Positions 1 through 6,824 are shown, counted from the first letter of the stretch. The stretch is DNA of 10,318 nt from Acidobacteriota bacterium (GCA_021789565.1 JAJYJL010000158.1:1-10318); one strand, 5' to 3'. The notes: generated from the sequence alone by a model not told the origin. A program made the numbers and translations.

Positions 1-494
1 AGCGGGGAACGGGGGGCGCGGGGACAGTGCCGCTGGCGGACACAAATACAGACAGATTGAGGACGAGATTTATTTTTTAGGCTGGCAGGTAACGAACTCA
101 CTCGCTCTTCCTCGCCGAAATAGCGCATATCAATGTTGCGAACCAGCACCGCCCAACGTCTCCTAATCTTTTCTGCCTGTTTTCAGCCCATCAATGAAGC
201 CACAGAGGTTTGCGCGCGCCGGGGACGACACCGGATTTTGGGCTTTATCCCTTCCCTGCGAGCTGTGATAAACTGGTGCCACCGATGAATTGCGGGGCAA
301 AACAAATCGTGGAATCAGATATTCCTTGCCGGGCGAAAAGACTTTTAGCCCGCCAGACTGGGTCCGGCCAATGTTGCGCCGGCCTTGGGGAGCTGCAGTT
401 CGGTTCCTCTATGCCCCGTTGATGAGGGCATACAGACCGCGCGGCCTCGATCGAGAGAAGGCCGCCAGAATGCGACTTTAAGAAGGAGGTTACG
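1..494. other. Intergenic region with several hairpins, no supported gene
   Basis: I see no convincing protein gene here; the open frames are short and resemble nothing I recognise. Hairpins that can be read directly: CGGGC/GCCCG around 328-351 with an inner AAAA/TTTT pairing; TATGCCC (410-416) with GGGCATA (426-432); and GCGGCCT (441-447) with AGGCCGC (459-465), the last lying about 18 bases before the sodA ribosome binding site. They could fold in the sodA 5' leader if transcription starts upstream of them. No clear promoter was found. A GGGGACAG motif at 20-27 recurs at 9233-9240. Confidence 0.5.
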
Positions 495-530
495 ATGGGA
501 TCTTCACCTACGAAAGCCAAAGGAGGCGCA
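483..530 (+). promoter_or_regulatory. Two consecutive ribosome binding sites for sodA
   Basis: AAGGAGGT at 483-490 lies 4 bases before an ATG at 495, and AAAGGAGG at 519-526 lies 4 bases before an ATG at 531. The two starts are in frame and 12 codons apart. Both sites are near-perfect complements of the 16S rRNA tail with good spacing, so both starts could be used. The second matches where SOD proteins of this family normally begin. Confidence 0.8.
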
Positions 531-1145
531 ATGCCATTTAGTCTTCCTGCTCTTACGTACGCAACTGACGCGTTGGAACCTTACATCGACAAAATGACGA
601 TGGAAATTCACCATGGCAAACACCATGGCGGGTATGTCAACAACCTGAACAAGGCGATCGAGTCCGTGCCCAACCTGGCAGGCAAGACCGTCGAGGAGCT
701 TCTGGCCAACAACTGTTCGCTGGTGCCGGAAAACATCCGGACCGCCGTCCGCAACAATGGAGGCGGCCACGCCAACCACTCCATGTTCTGGACGATTATG
801 GGGCCCAAAAAGGGCGGCCAGCCCAGCGGTAAACTGGCGGAAGCCATCAAGAGCACTTTTGGCGGATTCGATCAGTTCAAGGAAAAATTCGGGGCCGCGG
901 CAACCACGCGTTTTGGTTCCGGCTGGGCGTGGCTGGTGCAAGATGGTGCCGGGAAGCTGGACATCTACTCGACAGCCAACCAGGACAGCCCCCTGATGGA
1001 GGGCAAGTTCCCGGTGATGGGGCTCGACGTGTGGGAGCACGCTTACTACCTGAAATACCAGAACCGCCGGCCTGAGTACATTCAAGCCTGGTGGAGCGTG
1101 GTGGATTGGGCCGCGGTTGAAAAACGGTTCTCAACCGGAAAGTAG
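531..1145 (+). CDS. sodA: Superoxide dismutase, Fe/Mn family, probably Mn type
   Basis: This enzyme converts superoxide to hydrogen peroxide and oxygen. The 204-residue product (counted from the 531 start) is full length for the family and has all four metal ligands: H27 in the IHHGKHH motif, H83 in GHANHSMFW, and D166 and H170 in the signature DVWEHAYY. The second-sphere residues favour manganese: glycines precede H83 and a glutamine sits in ANQDSPL (Q151), whereas iron enzymes place the glutamine in the earlier helix. I see no signal peptide, so it is probably cytoplasmic. The start at 531 fits the family's MPFxLPxLxYA beginning and has its own ribosome binding site; the ATG at 495 would add the 12 residues [12 protein letters not shown]. 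It is followed after about 10 bases by a large hairpin and then a molybdenum hydroxylase operon on the same strand. Confidence 0.97.
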   Translation: MPFSLPALTYATDALEPYIDKMTMEIHHGKHHGGYVNNLNKAIESVPNLAGKTVEELLANNCSLVPENIRTAVRNNGGGHANHSMFWTIMGPKKGGQPSGKLAEAIKSTFGGFDQFKEKFGAAATTRFGSGWAWLVQDGAGKLDIYSTANQDSPLMEGKFPVMGLDVWEHAYYLKYQNRRPEYIQAWWSVVDWAAVEKRFSTGK

Positions 1146-1155
1146 TTCAAACGCG

Positions 1156-1198
1156 AATGGGGCAGGTTGCCCGGGAAACCTGGTAACCTGCCCGCATT
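1156..1198 (+). terminator. Hairpin after sodA, possible terminator
   Basis: GGGCAGGTT (1160-1168) pairs perfectly with AACCTGCCC (1185-1193). With one bulged base the stem extends through AATG/CATT to roughly 1156-1198. It begins just after the sodA stop. There is no real T-run after it (only ATTTC), so it may be a weak terminator, an mRNA 3' end stabiliser, or a barrier that lowers read-through into the next two genes. Confidence 0.5.
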
Positions 1199-1239
1199 TC
1201 AGACCGTCTGATACAGATTGAAAGCCGCGACTCGTTGCC

Positions 1240-1713
1240 ATGGCCAGGATTTCTGAAATCCACGTGAACGGGAAGCGCCACGCGATTGACGCCGACGCAG
1301 AGGCCACTCTGCTGAGCGTCTTGCGTGACGACGTGGGCCTGACCGGGACCAAGTTCGGATGCGGTGAGGGCCAGTGCCGCGCCTGCACGGTGCTGCTGGA
1401 CGGTAAGCCTGTCCACTCCTGCCTGACGCCGGTGGGCGAAGCCGCCGGAAAACAGGTTACCACCATCGAAGGGCTGGCAAAAAACGGCCGGCTTCATCCC
1501 CTGCAGCAGGCTTTTCTCGATGCGGAAGCGTTGCAGTGCGGCTACTGCACTTCCGGCATGATCATGACCGCCGTGGCGTTGCTGCGTGAGCATACCAATC
1601 CTGATGAAAAGACCATCCGAGAATATATGCAGGGCAATATCTGCCGTTGCGGGACCTATCCGCGCATCGTCGAGGCCATTAAGCGCGCCGCAGCGGTGAT
1701 GAAGAAGTCTTAG
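1240..1713 (+). CDS. (2Fe-2S)-binding small subunit of a molybdenum hydroxylase (IorA type)
   Basis: This is the electron-transfer subunit of a xanthine dehydrogenase-family enzyme, carrying electrons from the molybdenum site on the partner subunit to an external acceptor. At 157 residues it has the usual two-domain layout. The N-terminal plant-ferredoxin fold has C41, C46, C49 and C61 (CGEGQCRAC then C). The C-terminal helical domain has C100 and C103 (CGYC) and C135 and C137 (CRC). All eight cluster cysteines are present, predicting two [2Fe-2S] clusters. The usual CGAC is CRAC here. Only 3 bases separate its stop from the large subunit, so the two are co-transcribed. There is no strong ribosome binding site before the ATG. 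It has no signal of its own, so if the complex is exported it would ride with the large subunit. The closest named type is isoquinoline 1-oxidoreductase alpha; the true substrate is unknown. Confidence 0.95.
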   Translation: MARISEIHVNGKRHAIDADAEATLLSVLRDDVGLTGTKFGCGEGQCRACTVLLDGKPVHSCLTPVGEAAGKQVTTIEGLAKNGRLHPLQQAFLDAEALQCGYCTSGMIMTAVALLREHTNPDEKTIREYMQGNICRCGTYPRIVEAIKRAAAVMKKS

Positions 1714-1716
1714 AGT

Positions 1717-3867
1717 ATGAGCAAAGGAAGCACTGCACAATTCGCCGTCGAACCCGAGCGTTACGAGCTACAGGAAGCGCCGCTCCATCACTTTGAACTG
1801 GACCGGCGTGACTTCTTCAAGCTGGTGGGCGGCGGCGTGGCCGTTTTTCTGCTGCTGCCGAAAGGCCCGGCGCAGGAATCGGGACGGAGAGGTTTCGGCT
1901 CTCGCGAGGCACTGCCACAGAATATCGGCGCCTGGCTGCACATTGGGGAAAGCGGCGCGGTGACGGTCTATACGGGCAAGGCGGAAATGGGCCAGAACAT
2001 CCGCACATCGCTGACACAGGCCGTGGCGGAAGAACTGCACGTCAAGGTTGGCGCCATTTCCATGGTGATGGGTGACACTGACCTTACACCCTATGACATG
2101 GGGACGTTTGGCAGCCGCACCACTCCCACCATGAACAAGCAACTCCGCCGGGTCGCCGCCGTGGCGCGAGACCTGCTGGTTGGCCTGGCCGCCAAGCAGT
2201 GGAATGTTCCTCCTTCGCTGCTGGTTGCCAGGGATGGCAAAGTCCTCCAGCCAAACAGCACTCGTTCAATAAGTTACGCCGAACTTGCCCAGGGCCAGAC
2301 GCTGGCCCAGGCGATTGTCGAAAACGATCCCCTGACTCCCGCGAGTGATTGGACGGTGGCCGGGACCTCGGTTCCTAAAATCAATGGCCGGGCATTTGTG
2401 ACTGGCGAGCATCAGTACGCTTCAGACATCCGGCGGCCCGGGATGATGTTCGGCAAGGTTGTGCGGCCATCAGCATTTGGAGCGACTCTTGAATCGCTGG
2501 ATGCTTCCAAAGCGAAGGCCATGCCCGGCGTCACAGTGGTGCACGATGGAGATTTTGTGGGGGTCGTTGCCCCAAGCGAATTTGAAGCGAACCGTGCCGC
2601 TGCTGTTATCCGCGCAAGCTGGAAAACCACTCCGCAGCCATCCAGCGCGGAACTGTTCGAATACCTGAAGTCACACGCCGAGGCCGGCGGGCGCGGAGAT
2701 TACGTAGCGGGTTCCATGAAGGAAGGCCTGGCCGCTGCCAAACATCGCCTGAGAGCCACTTACACCATCGCATACATCCAGCACGCTCCGCTTGAGCCGC
2801 GCGCGGCCGTGGCGGAATGGGACAACGGCAAGCTGACCGCCTGGACCGGCTCGCAACGGCCGTTCGGCGTGCAGCAGCAACTGGAGGAAGTGTTCCACCT
2901 ATCAAACGGGCAATGCCGGGTGATTGTTCCCGATACGGGTGGGGCTTATGGCGGAAAGCATACCGGCGAATGCGCGATTGAGGCGGCGCGGCTGGCCCGC
3001 ACGGCCGGAAAGCCCGTCAAGCTGGTGTGGACGCGCGAGGAAGAGTTTACCTGGGCATATTTCCGCCCCTCTGGAGTGATTGAAATCATCAGCGGGGTTA
3101 ACAAGCATGGCTTGCTGACCGCCTGGGAGTTCCATAACTATAATTCCGGGGCTGCGGCCATCCGGACGCCTTATGACGTTCCCAACCAGCACATTCAATT
3201 TCACCCGGTGGATGCACCGTTGCGGCAGGGTTCCTACCGGTCGCTTGCCGCGACTGCCAACCACTTTGCGCGTGAATCGCATATGGATGAGCTGGCACAC
3301 AAGGCGAAAATGGACCCGCTGGAATTCCGGCTGAAGAATTTGAAAAATCAGCGGCTGAAGTTTGCCTTCACTGCCGCGGCAGACGCGTTTGGCTGGAAGA
3401 CCCGCAAGGCGCCCCATGGGCACGGATTCGGGATGGGGGGCGGCGTTGAAAAAGGTGGCTATGTTGCCACCTGTGCCGAGGTTGCCGTCGACCGTTCGAG
3501 CGGCGAGGTGCGGGTGGTGCGCGTCACTACGGCTTTCGACTGCGGCGCCGTGGTGAATCCCGACGGCCTTCGGAACCAGATTGTGGGCGCCAATATCATG
3601 GGCTTGGGCGGGGCGCTGTTTGAGGCCATCGAGTTCAAAGACGGCCGCATCACCAACGGCACCTTCACCCAGTATCGCGTGCCACGATTCAATGACGTTC
3701 CTGAAATTCAGCCGGTCCTGATCGACCGTAAGGACCAGCCTTCCGCCGGGGCCGGCGAAACGCCCATCTGCGGCCTTGCTCCCGCCATCGGCAATGCCAT
3801 TTTTGACGCGACGGGCAAGCGCATCTATTCCATGCCCATGGTTCCGAACGGGCTGAAGAAAACCTAG
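1717..3867 (+). CDS. Molybdopterin-binding large subunit, xanthine dehydrogenase family (IorB type), Tat-exported
   Basis: This is the catalytic subunit of a two-subunit molybdenum hydroxylase, which would hydroxylate an N-heterocycle or oxidise an aldehyde with oxygen from water. At 716 residues it matches the IorB group. A twin-arginine motif, RRDFFK (R30-R31), followed by a glycine-rich hydrophobic stretch to about residue 47, predicts Tat export after folding. The cofactor-binding GGAYGGK loop is at residues 408-414, and the essential active-site glutamate is E681 in GAGETP near the C-terminus. Other family blocks are HAPLEPRAAVAEW, APLRQGSYRS and DCGAVVNPD. There is no FAD subunit gene and no cytochrome c domain, so electrons probably leave through the small subunit to an acceptor encoded elsewhere. 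No XdhC-type maturation gene lies in the window. Isoquinoline, nicotinate or aldehyde substrates are all possible; the sequence does not decide. Confidence 0.93.
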   Translation: MSKGSTAQFAVEPERYELQEAPLHHFELDRRDFFKLVGGGVAVFLLLPKGPAQESGRRGFGSREALPQNIGAWLHIGESGAVTVYTGKAEMGQNIRTSLTQAVAEELHVKVGAISMVMGDTDLTPYDMGTFGSRTTPTMNKQLRRVAAVARDLLVGLAAKQWNVPPSLLVARDGKVLQPNSTRSISYAELAQGQTLAQAIVENDPLTPASDWTVAGTSVPKINGRAFVTGEHQYASDIRRPGMMFGKVVRPSAFGATLESLDASKAKAMPGVTVVHDGDFVGVVAPSEFEANRAAAVIRASWKTTPQPSSAELFEYLKSHAEAGGRGDYVAGSMKEGLAAAKHRLRATYTIAYIQHAPLEPRAAVAEWDNGKLTAWTGSQRPFGVQQQLEEVFHLSNGQCRVIVPDTGGAYGGKHTGECAIEAARLARTAGKPVKLVWTREEEFTWAYFRPSGVIEIISGVNKHGLLTAWEFHNYNSGAAAIRTPYDVPNQHIQFHPVDAPLRQGSYRSLAATANHFARESHMDELAHKAKMDPLEFRLKNLKNQRLKFAFTAAADAFGWKTRKAPHGHGFGMGGGVEKGGYVATCAEVAVDRSSGEVRVVRVTTAFDCGAVVNPDGLRNQIVGANIMGLGGALFEAIEFKDGRITNGTFTQYRVPRFNDVPEIQPVLIDRKDQPSAGAGETPICGLAPAIGNAIFDATGKRIYSMPMVPNGLKKT

Positions 3868-3901
3868 CCCGCGCCCGTCCGGGACCCGTTGCCACAGCAT
3901 T

Positions 3902-3930
3902 CCTGCCAGGGATGCAGGGAGGTTGGCAGG
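3902..3930. terminator. Inverted repeat between convergent genes, weak terminator candidate
   Basis: CCTGCCA (3902-3908) pairs with TGGCAGG (3924-3930) across a 15-base loop. It lies in the roughly 70-base gap where the Mo-hydroxylase operon and yceI converge, so either strand could use it. Neither side has a T-run, so the call rests on position and symmetry only. Confidence 0.3.
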
Positions 3931-3938
3931 CAGCGTAT

Positions 3939-4517
3939 TTACTTTTCATTTTCCGTTTGCGCCACCAGTTCCACATCAATCGTGATTTTCACCTCATCCC
4001 CCACCAGGACGCCGCCAGTTTCTAGCGCCTGGTTCCACTTGAGGCCGAAGTCTTTGCGGTTGATTTTCGCGGTTGCCGATGCGCCGACGCGGGTGTTGCC
4101 CCAGGGATCTTTTGTCGGCGGAGTTGGCCCCTCAACATCCAGGGTAACCTCGTGCGTAACTCCGTGAATGGTCAGGTCGCCCGTCAGCTTCAGGCCACCC
4201 GCACCTTTTTCAGCCCTTTTGGACTTGAAGGTGATGGCCGGGTATTCCTCGACGTGGAAGAAGTCCGGACTTTTCAGGTGATTGTCGCGGTCGTGCTCGC
4301 GCGTGTTGATGGTGCTCACGTCGATAACCGCTTCCGCGGACAGGGTCTCAGGTTTGCTGGGATCAAACAGGACCTTTCCGCTGACCTTTGTGAATTCCCC
4401 CTTGACGTTTGAAATCATCATATGACGAACGGAAAACTGCGCGTTCGAATGGGCTGGATCGATATTCCATGTGGTGATTCCCGGCTTCACTGCCGTTTCT
4501 TGCTGAGTCTGTGCCAT
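3939..4517 (-). CDS. YceI-family lipid/polyisoprenoid-binding protein
   Basis: YceI proteins form a lipocalin-like beta barrel that binds long isoprenoid or other hydrophobic molecules; members are linked to stress and, in some bacteria, drug sequestration. The 192-residue product shows the family blocks in order: WNIDPAHSNAQFSVRHMMIS (17-36), TREHDRDNHLKSPDFF (72-87), the YPAITF block (92-97), GDLTIHGVTHEVTLDV (113-128), and RKDFGLKWNQALETGGVLVG (154-173). Many YceI proteins are periplasmic, but this one has no signal peptide, so it should be cytoplasmic. I place the start at the ATG ending at 4517 because AGGAGGT lies 6 bases before it; an ATG further upstream at 4550 has no such site and overlaps the promoter. 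The gene directly upstream on the same strand is a MarR repressor whose promoter shares a 25-base module with this gene's upstream region. Confidence 0.95.
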   Translation of the reverse strand: MAQTQQETAVKPGITTWNIDPAHSNAQFSVRHMMISNVKGEFTKVSGKVLFDPSKPETLSAEAVIDVSTINTREHDRDNHLKSPDFFHVEEYPAITFKSKRAEKGAGGLKLTGDLTIHGVTHEVTLDVEGPTPPTKDPWGNTRVGASATAKINRKDFGLKWNQALETGGVLVGDEVKITIDVELVAQTENEK

Positions 4518-4536
4518 TTTGCACCTCCTAAATGAT

Positions 4537-4565
4537 AAGATATCTTTCAACGATATTCGTTACAA
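4537..4565 (-). promoter_or_regulatory. Candidate yceI promoter
   Basis: On the minus strand TTGTAA (4565-4560) and TATCTT (4542-4537) are separated by 17 bases. Each matches the sigma-70 consensus at 4 of 6 positions, so it is weak. A perfect palindrome, AAGATATCTT (4537-4546), covers the -10 element, and the putative operator overlaps the -35 element. Transcription would start around 4530, giving a short leader with the AGGAGGT ribosome binding site. Confidence 0.4.
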
Positions 4566-4573
4566 CATATATT
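4549..4573 (+). promoter_or_regulatory. Putative MarR operator upstream of yceI
   Basis: The core AACGATATTCGTT (4549-4561) is a perfect inverted repeat (AACGA, TAT, TCGTT), followed by ACATATATT ending at 4573. The same 25-base module, 21 positions identical, occurs on the minus strand at 5067-5091 in the marR promoter. The site overlaps the putative yceI -35 region, as expected for a repressor. That MarR binds it is inferred from position and similarity. Confidence 0.6.
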
Positions 4574-4587
4574 TGCAAAAATAGAAA

Positions 4588-5058
4588 TTACCCTTCGGGC
4601 GAGCGAACCTGTTCCAGCAAAGAAGAAAGCTTCCTGAGTTCCTGCCGGGGCACATGGCGGAACAGCTTCCGGTGGAGCTCGGCCACGGGCTGGTCGAGCG
4701 ATTTCAGAAGGCGGAGTCCTTCGCGGGTGATCTTCGTCGTAACGACGCGACGGTCGCTGGTGCCCCTTGCACGGGTGATGAGCTTTCTCTTTTCCAGCCG
4801 GTCCAGCAGGCGCGTGATGTCGGGATCGTGGGTCACCATGCGCTCACCCGTTTCTCCGCAAGTCAAACCCTGGCTTCCCGCTCCGCGCAGGATCCGCAGG
4901 ACGTTGTATTGGGTCCCGGAAAGCCCTGAGGCATTGAGCAGCTTTTCCACGCGCTGCGAGATCGCGTCGCCCGTCCGCAGCAGGTTGAGGTAGACTTCCT
5001 GCTCAATGCTTGAAAACGGTGCTTTCTGCTGTATCTCGGCCTGGAGCTTCTTCGCCAC
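4588..5058 (-). CDS. MarR-family winged-helix transcriptional regulator
   Basis: MarR proteins are dimeric repressors that release DNA when a small molecule binds or a cysteine is oxidised. The 156-residue product has the family layout: N-terminal dimerisation helices, a helix-turn-helix with a recognition helix around residues 77-90 (HDPDITRLLDRLEKR), and a beta wing at about 94-106 containing the DRR signature (102-104). There is no N-terminal cysteine of the OhrR type; the only cysteine is C67 next to the HTH, so peroxide sensing in the OhrR manner is unlikely. The start is a GTG at 5058 with no ribosome binding site before it; the promoter lies so close that the transcript probably begins at or next to this codon. 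yceI follows 70 bases downstream on the same strand and is the probable target, with autoregulation likely. The ligand is unknown. Confidence 0.93.
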   Translation of the reverse strand: MAKKLQAEIQQKAPFSSIEQEVYLNLLRTGDAISQRVEKLLNASGLSGTQYNVLRILRGAGSQGLTCGETGERMVTHDPDITRLLDRLEKRKLITRARGTSDRRVVTTKITREGLRLLKSLDQPVAELHRKLFRHVPRQELRKLSSLLEQVRSPEG

Positions 5059-5064
5059 GCATCA

Positions 5065-5093
5065 ATAATATATGTGATAACGAATATTGTCAA
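5065..5093 (-). promoter_or_regulatory. marR promoter, apparently leaderless
   Basis: On the minus strand a perfect TTGACA (5093-5088) is followed by 17 bases and TATTAT (5070-5065, 5 of 6 matches). Only 6 bases, TGATGC, separate the -10 element from the GTG start codon at 5058. A standard start site therefore falls on or beside the G of GTG, which agrees with the absence of a Shine-Dalgarno sequence. The putative operator overlaps nearly the whole promoter. Confidence 0.75.
5067..5091 (-). promoter_or_regulatory. Putative MarR operator in the marR promoter
   Basis: Read on the minus strand this module contains ATATTCGTTA and ACATATATT, aligning with plus-strand 4549-4573 at 21 of 25 positions. 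The inverted repeat is imperfect here (TAACGA against TTGTCA arms), so affinity may be lower than at yceI. Lying across the -35, spacer and -10, it would block RNA polymerase. Confidence 0.55.
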
Positions 5094-5159
5094 GCGGATA
5101 ATGTGCAGGGCGAAAGGGTAGCTGGATTGTTCTCCTCACAAGGGCAGAACAGGGCGGCA

Positions 5160-6419
5160 CTATTCAGGTTTCTGTTTCAATCGCCACAGTGCCCATTCAG
5201 CGTGTTCGCGGATGACAGGATCTTCATGGTGGGAGAGTTCTTCAAGCTTTGGGATGAAGCGGCGGTCGTGGGAATTGCCCATCACCACGCACAGATTGCG
5301 CAGCCAGCCCTTGTATTTCGGACGCTTGATGGACGATTGAGCAAAGGCCCGGCGAAAATCCTCTTCAGTGACTTCCGTAAGCATGTCAAGCGGAGGGTTG
5401 AAAAGCGAGAAACGGCGCGCCGGAGGTGGTTCTGCTTCTCCGCTGGATTCCGTATCGCTGATGTCTGACGACGATGAAATGGTGATCTCCATGGGCTGGA
5501 ATTCCTGCAGAGTTGTTGTGGCCGCGCCGGTGCGGCCGAATCCCTTATCCTGCGCCTGCAGGCCGTCTGCTGATGGCCAAAAGCTGGTTGTTTTGTTCTG
5601 ACTCCTGACTCCTGTTTCCTGACTCCTATTCCACGGACAAACGTCCTGGCAGATGTCGCAGCCGAAGAGGTTAAGGCCGATCTGCGAGCGGTACTGCTCC
5701 GGGATGGAACCTTTCATCTCGATGTTGAGGTAGGCGATACAGCGCGAAGCGTCCATCACGTAAGGCCTGGTCAGCGCGCCGGTGGGGCAGGCTTCCAGGC
5801 AGCGCGTGCATGTACCGCAACGGTCGGGAGCGGGCAGGTCAGGTTCAAGCAAAAGGCTGGTGAGGACAACGCCAAGGAAAAACCAGGACCCTTTCGTGGG
5901 GTTGATCAGGCAGGTATTCTTGCCGGTCCATCCGATGCCGGAATAGCGCGCGAAGGCCCGCTCGACCACCGGGCCGGTATCGACATAAACGCGCGTTTCC
6001 ACGCCGGGCGCAAGGCTTTCGATGGCCCCTCTCAATTTCTCCAGTTTGGCGCGCATGATCTCGTGATAATCCTGGCCCCAGGCATAGCGCGAGATCCAGG
6101 CGCGCGAAACGGCTGTCTCACCAGATGGCCCGTGTGTGGCCTTTGTTCCCGATGACAAGGAAATATCGGCGGTCTCTGTGGAATAGGCGTACGGCGCATT
6201 ATAGATAAGACCCACACAAACCACAGATTGCGCGGAAGGCAAAACGAGCCGCGGATCTTGCCGCTTGGGATTTTCCAGATAGCGCATTTCGCCCCCGAAG
6301 CCCTGCTCAACCCACTTGCGGGCAAAATCGAGGTCCTTCCAGACGTCCAGTGGAGCAACGCCTGCCAGGTCAAAGCCCGCTTCAAGAGCTTTTTGTTTGA
6401 GTTGGGGTTTGAGCATCAT
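5160..6419 (-). CDS. queG: Epoxyqueuosine reductase, with an internal low-complexity insert
   Basis: QueG performs the last step of queuosine synthesis, reducing epoxyqueuosine to queuosine in tRNA using cobalamin and two [4Fe-4S] clusters in the cytoplasm. The family's DTGP motif is at 147-150 (D148 the likely proton donor), followed by GWTGKNTCLI. All eight cluster cysteines are present: C201, C204, C207, C211, C227, C254, C257 and C261 (CGTCTRCLEACPTGA and CDICQDVCPWN). A C-terminal HEAT-like repeat is seen around 376-414. At 419 residues it is longer than usual. An insert of about 70 residues (about 265-335, rich in S, T, E and Q, ending in PPP) separates the second cluster motif from the conserved RFSLFNPPLDMLTEVTEEDF block. 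A smaller insertion occurs around 78-106. Two ATG codons open the gene; there is only a weak ribosome binding site. No other queuosine gene is in the window. Confidence 0.95.
   Translation of the reverse strand: MMLKPQLKQKALEAGFDLAGVAPLDVWKDLDFARKWVEQGFGGEMRYLENPKRQDPRLVLPSAQSVVCVGLIYNAPYAYSTETADISLSSGTKATHGPSGETAVSRAWISRYAWGQDYHEIMRAKLEKLRGAIESLAPGVETRVYVDTGPVVERAFARYSGIGWTGKNTCLINPTKGSWFFLGVVLTSLLLEPDLPAPDRCGTCTRCLEACPTGALTRPYVMDASRCIAYLNIEMKGSIPEQYRSQIGLNLFGCDICQDVCPWNRSQETGVRSQNKTTSFWPSADGLQAQDKGFGRTGAATTTLQEFQPMEITISSSSDISDTESSGEAEPPPARRFSLFNPPLDMLTEVTEEDFRRAFAQSSIKRPKYKGWLRNLCVVMGNSHDRRFIPKLEELSHHEDPVIREHAEWALWRLKQKPE
5599..5626 (+). repeat. Short 7-base tandem repeat inside queG
   Basis: TGACTCC occurs at 5599-5605, 5606-5612 and 5620-5626, with a degenerate unit, TGTTTCC, at 5613-5619; a partial unit (TATTCC) follows. 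In queG sense it reads GGAGTCA and encodes residues about 266-275, right at the start of the low-complexity insert and just after the CPWN cluster motif. The reading frame stays open through it. Confidence 0.85.
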
Positions 6420-6621
6420 TCCACACCATCATACCGTAGCGAGAGGCAGGCTCGCAGGCGCTTGCTGTGCGGTTGGAGAGCATTGAAAAATAAAACTCAG
6501 GCGATCACGCTCCCACCGTGCACACTTGCTATGAAGCCCGCAGTCGAAAGTGTGGCAAAACGATGCGCAATTTCATGCCAACATGTTGAATTTCAAGGAC
6601 ATTTTGAGTTTCCATTCAGGC

Positions 6622-6649
6622 GGGGTTTATATCCATCCAACCCCTTTTT
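6622..6649 (+). terminator. Intrinsic terminator without an assigned gene
   Basis: GGGGTT (6622-6627) pairs with AACCCC (6639-6644), directly followed by five T. The T-run is on the plus strand only, so it would stop transcription moving right. No plus-strand gene lies between 3867 and this point, so its transcript is unknown; a small RNA starting within 6420-6600 is one possibility. The 6-base stem is short, so chance cannot be excluded. Confidence 0.5.
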
Positions 6650-6824
6650 AACGCATTTCGGCACAAAGTGCTTACCCTGAAGGCGGATGTTTCCTAGAAT
6701 TCAAGCTGCAATAAAGTGTATTTGGGATTGCAGGATTAATTTGCGGGTTACCTGAGAAAAGCGACCACATAGCGATCAGGAATTGTGGGAACGCCGTGAA
6801 GGCTTCAGGTGGTTATATCAGGGG

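Noticed and set aside
1..186. Minus-strand open frame without a start, containing a basic RRRWAVLVRN stretch
   Set aside because: It has no start codon, runs off the edge through low-complexity GC sequence and matches no family I can name.
380..470. Possible manganese (yybP-ykoY) riboswitch before the Mn-type SOD
   Set aside because: Only a GGGGAG fragment fits; the conserved CCCTACCTG partner strand is absent.
2902..3900. Minus-strand open frame of 332 codons opposite the molybdopterin subunit
   Set aside because: The plus-strand frame holds the conserved cofactor and active-site motifs; the antisense product resembles nothing known.
4518..4550. Upstream ATG that would add 11 residues to YceI
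   Set aside because: It has no ribosome binding site and lies in the promoter/operator region, whereas the ATG at 4517 has AGGAGGT at ideal spacing and matches the family start.
6660..6680. Possible sigma-54 promoter around GGCACAAAGTGC
   Set aside because: The spacing between the GG and GC elements is 8 bases rather than the required 10.
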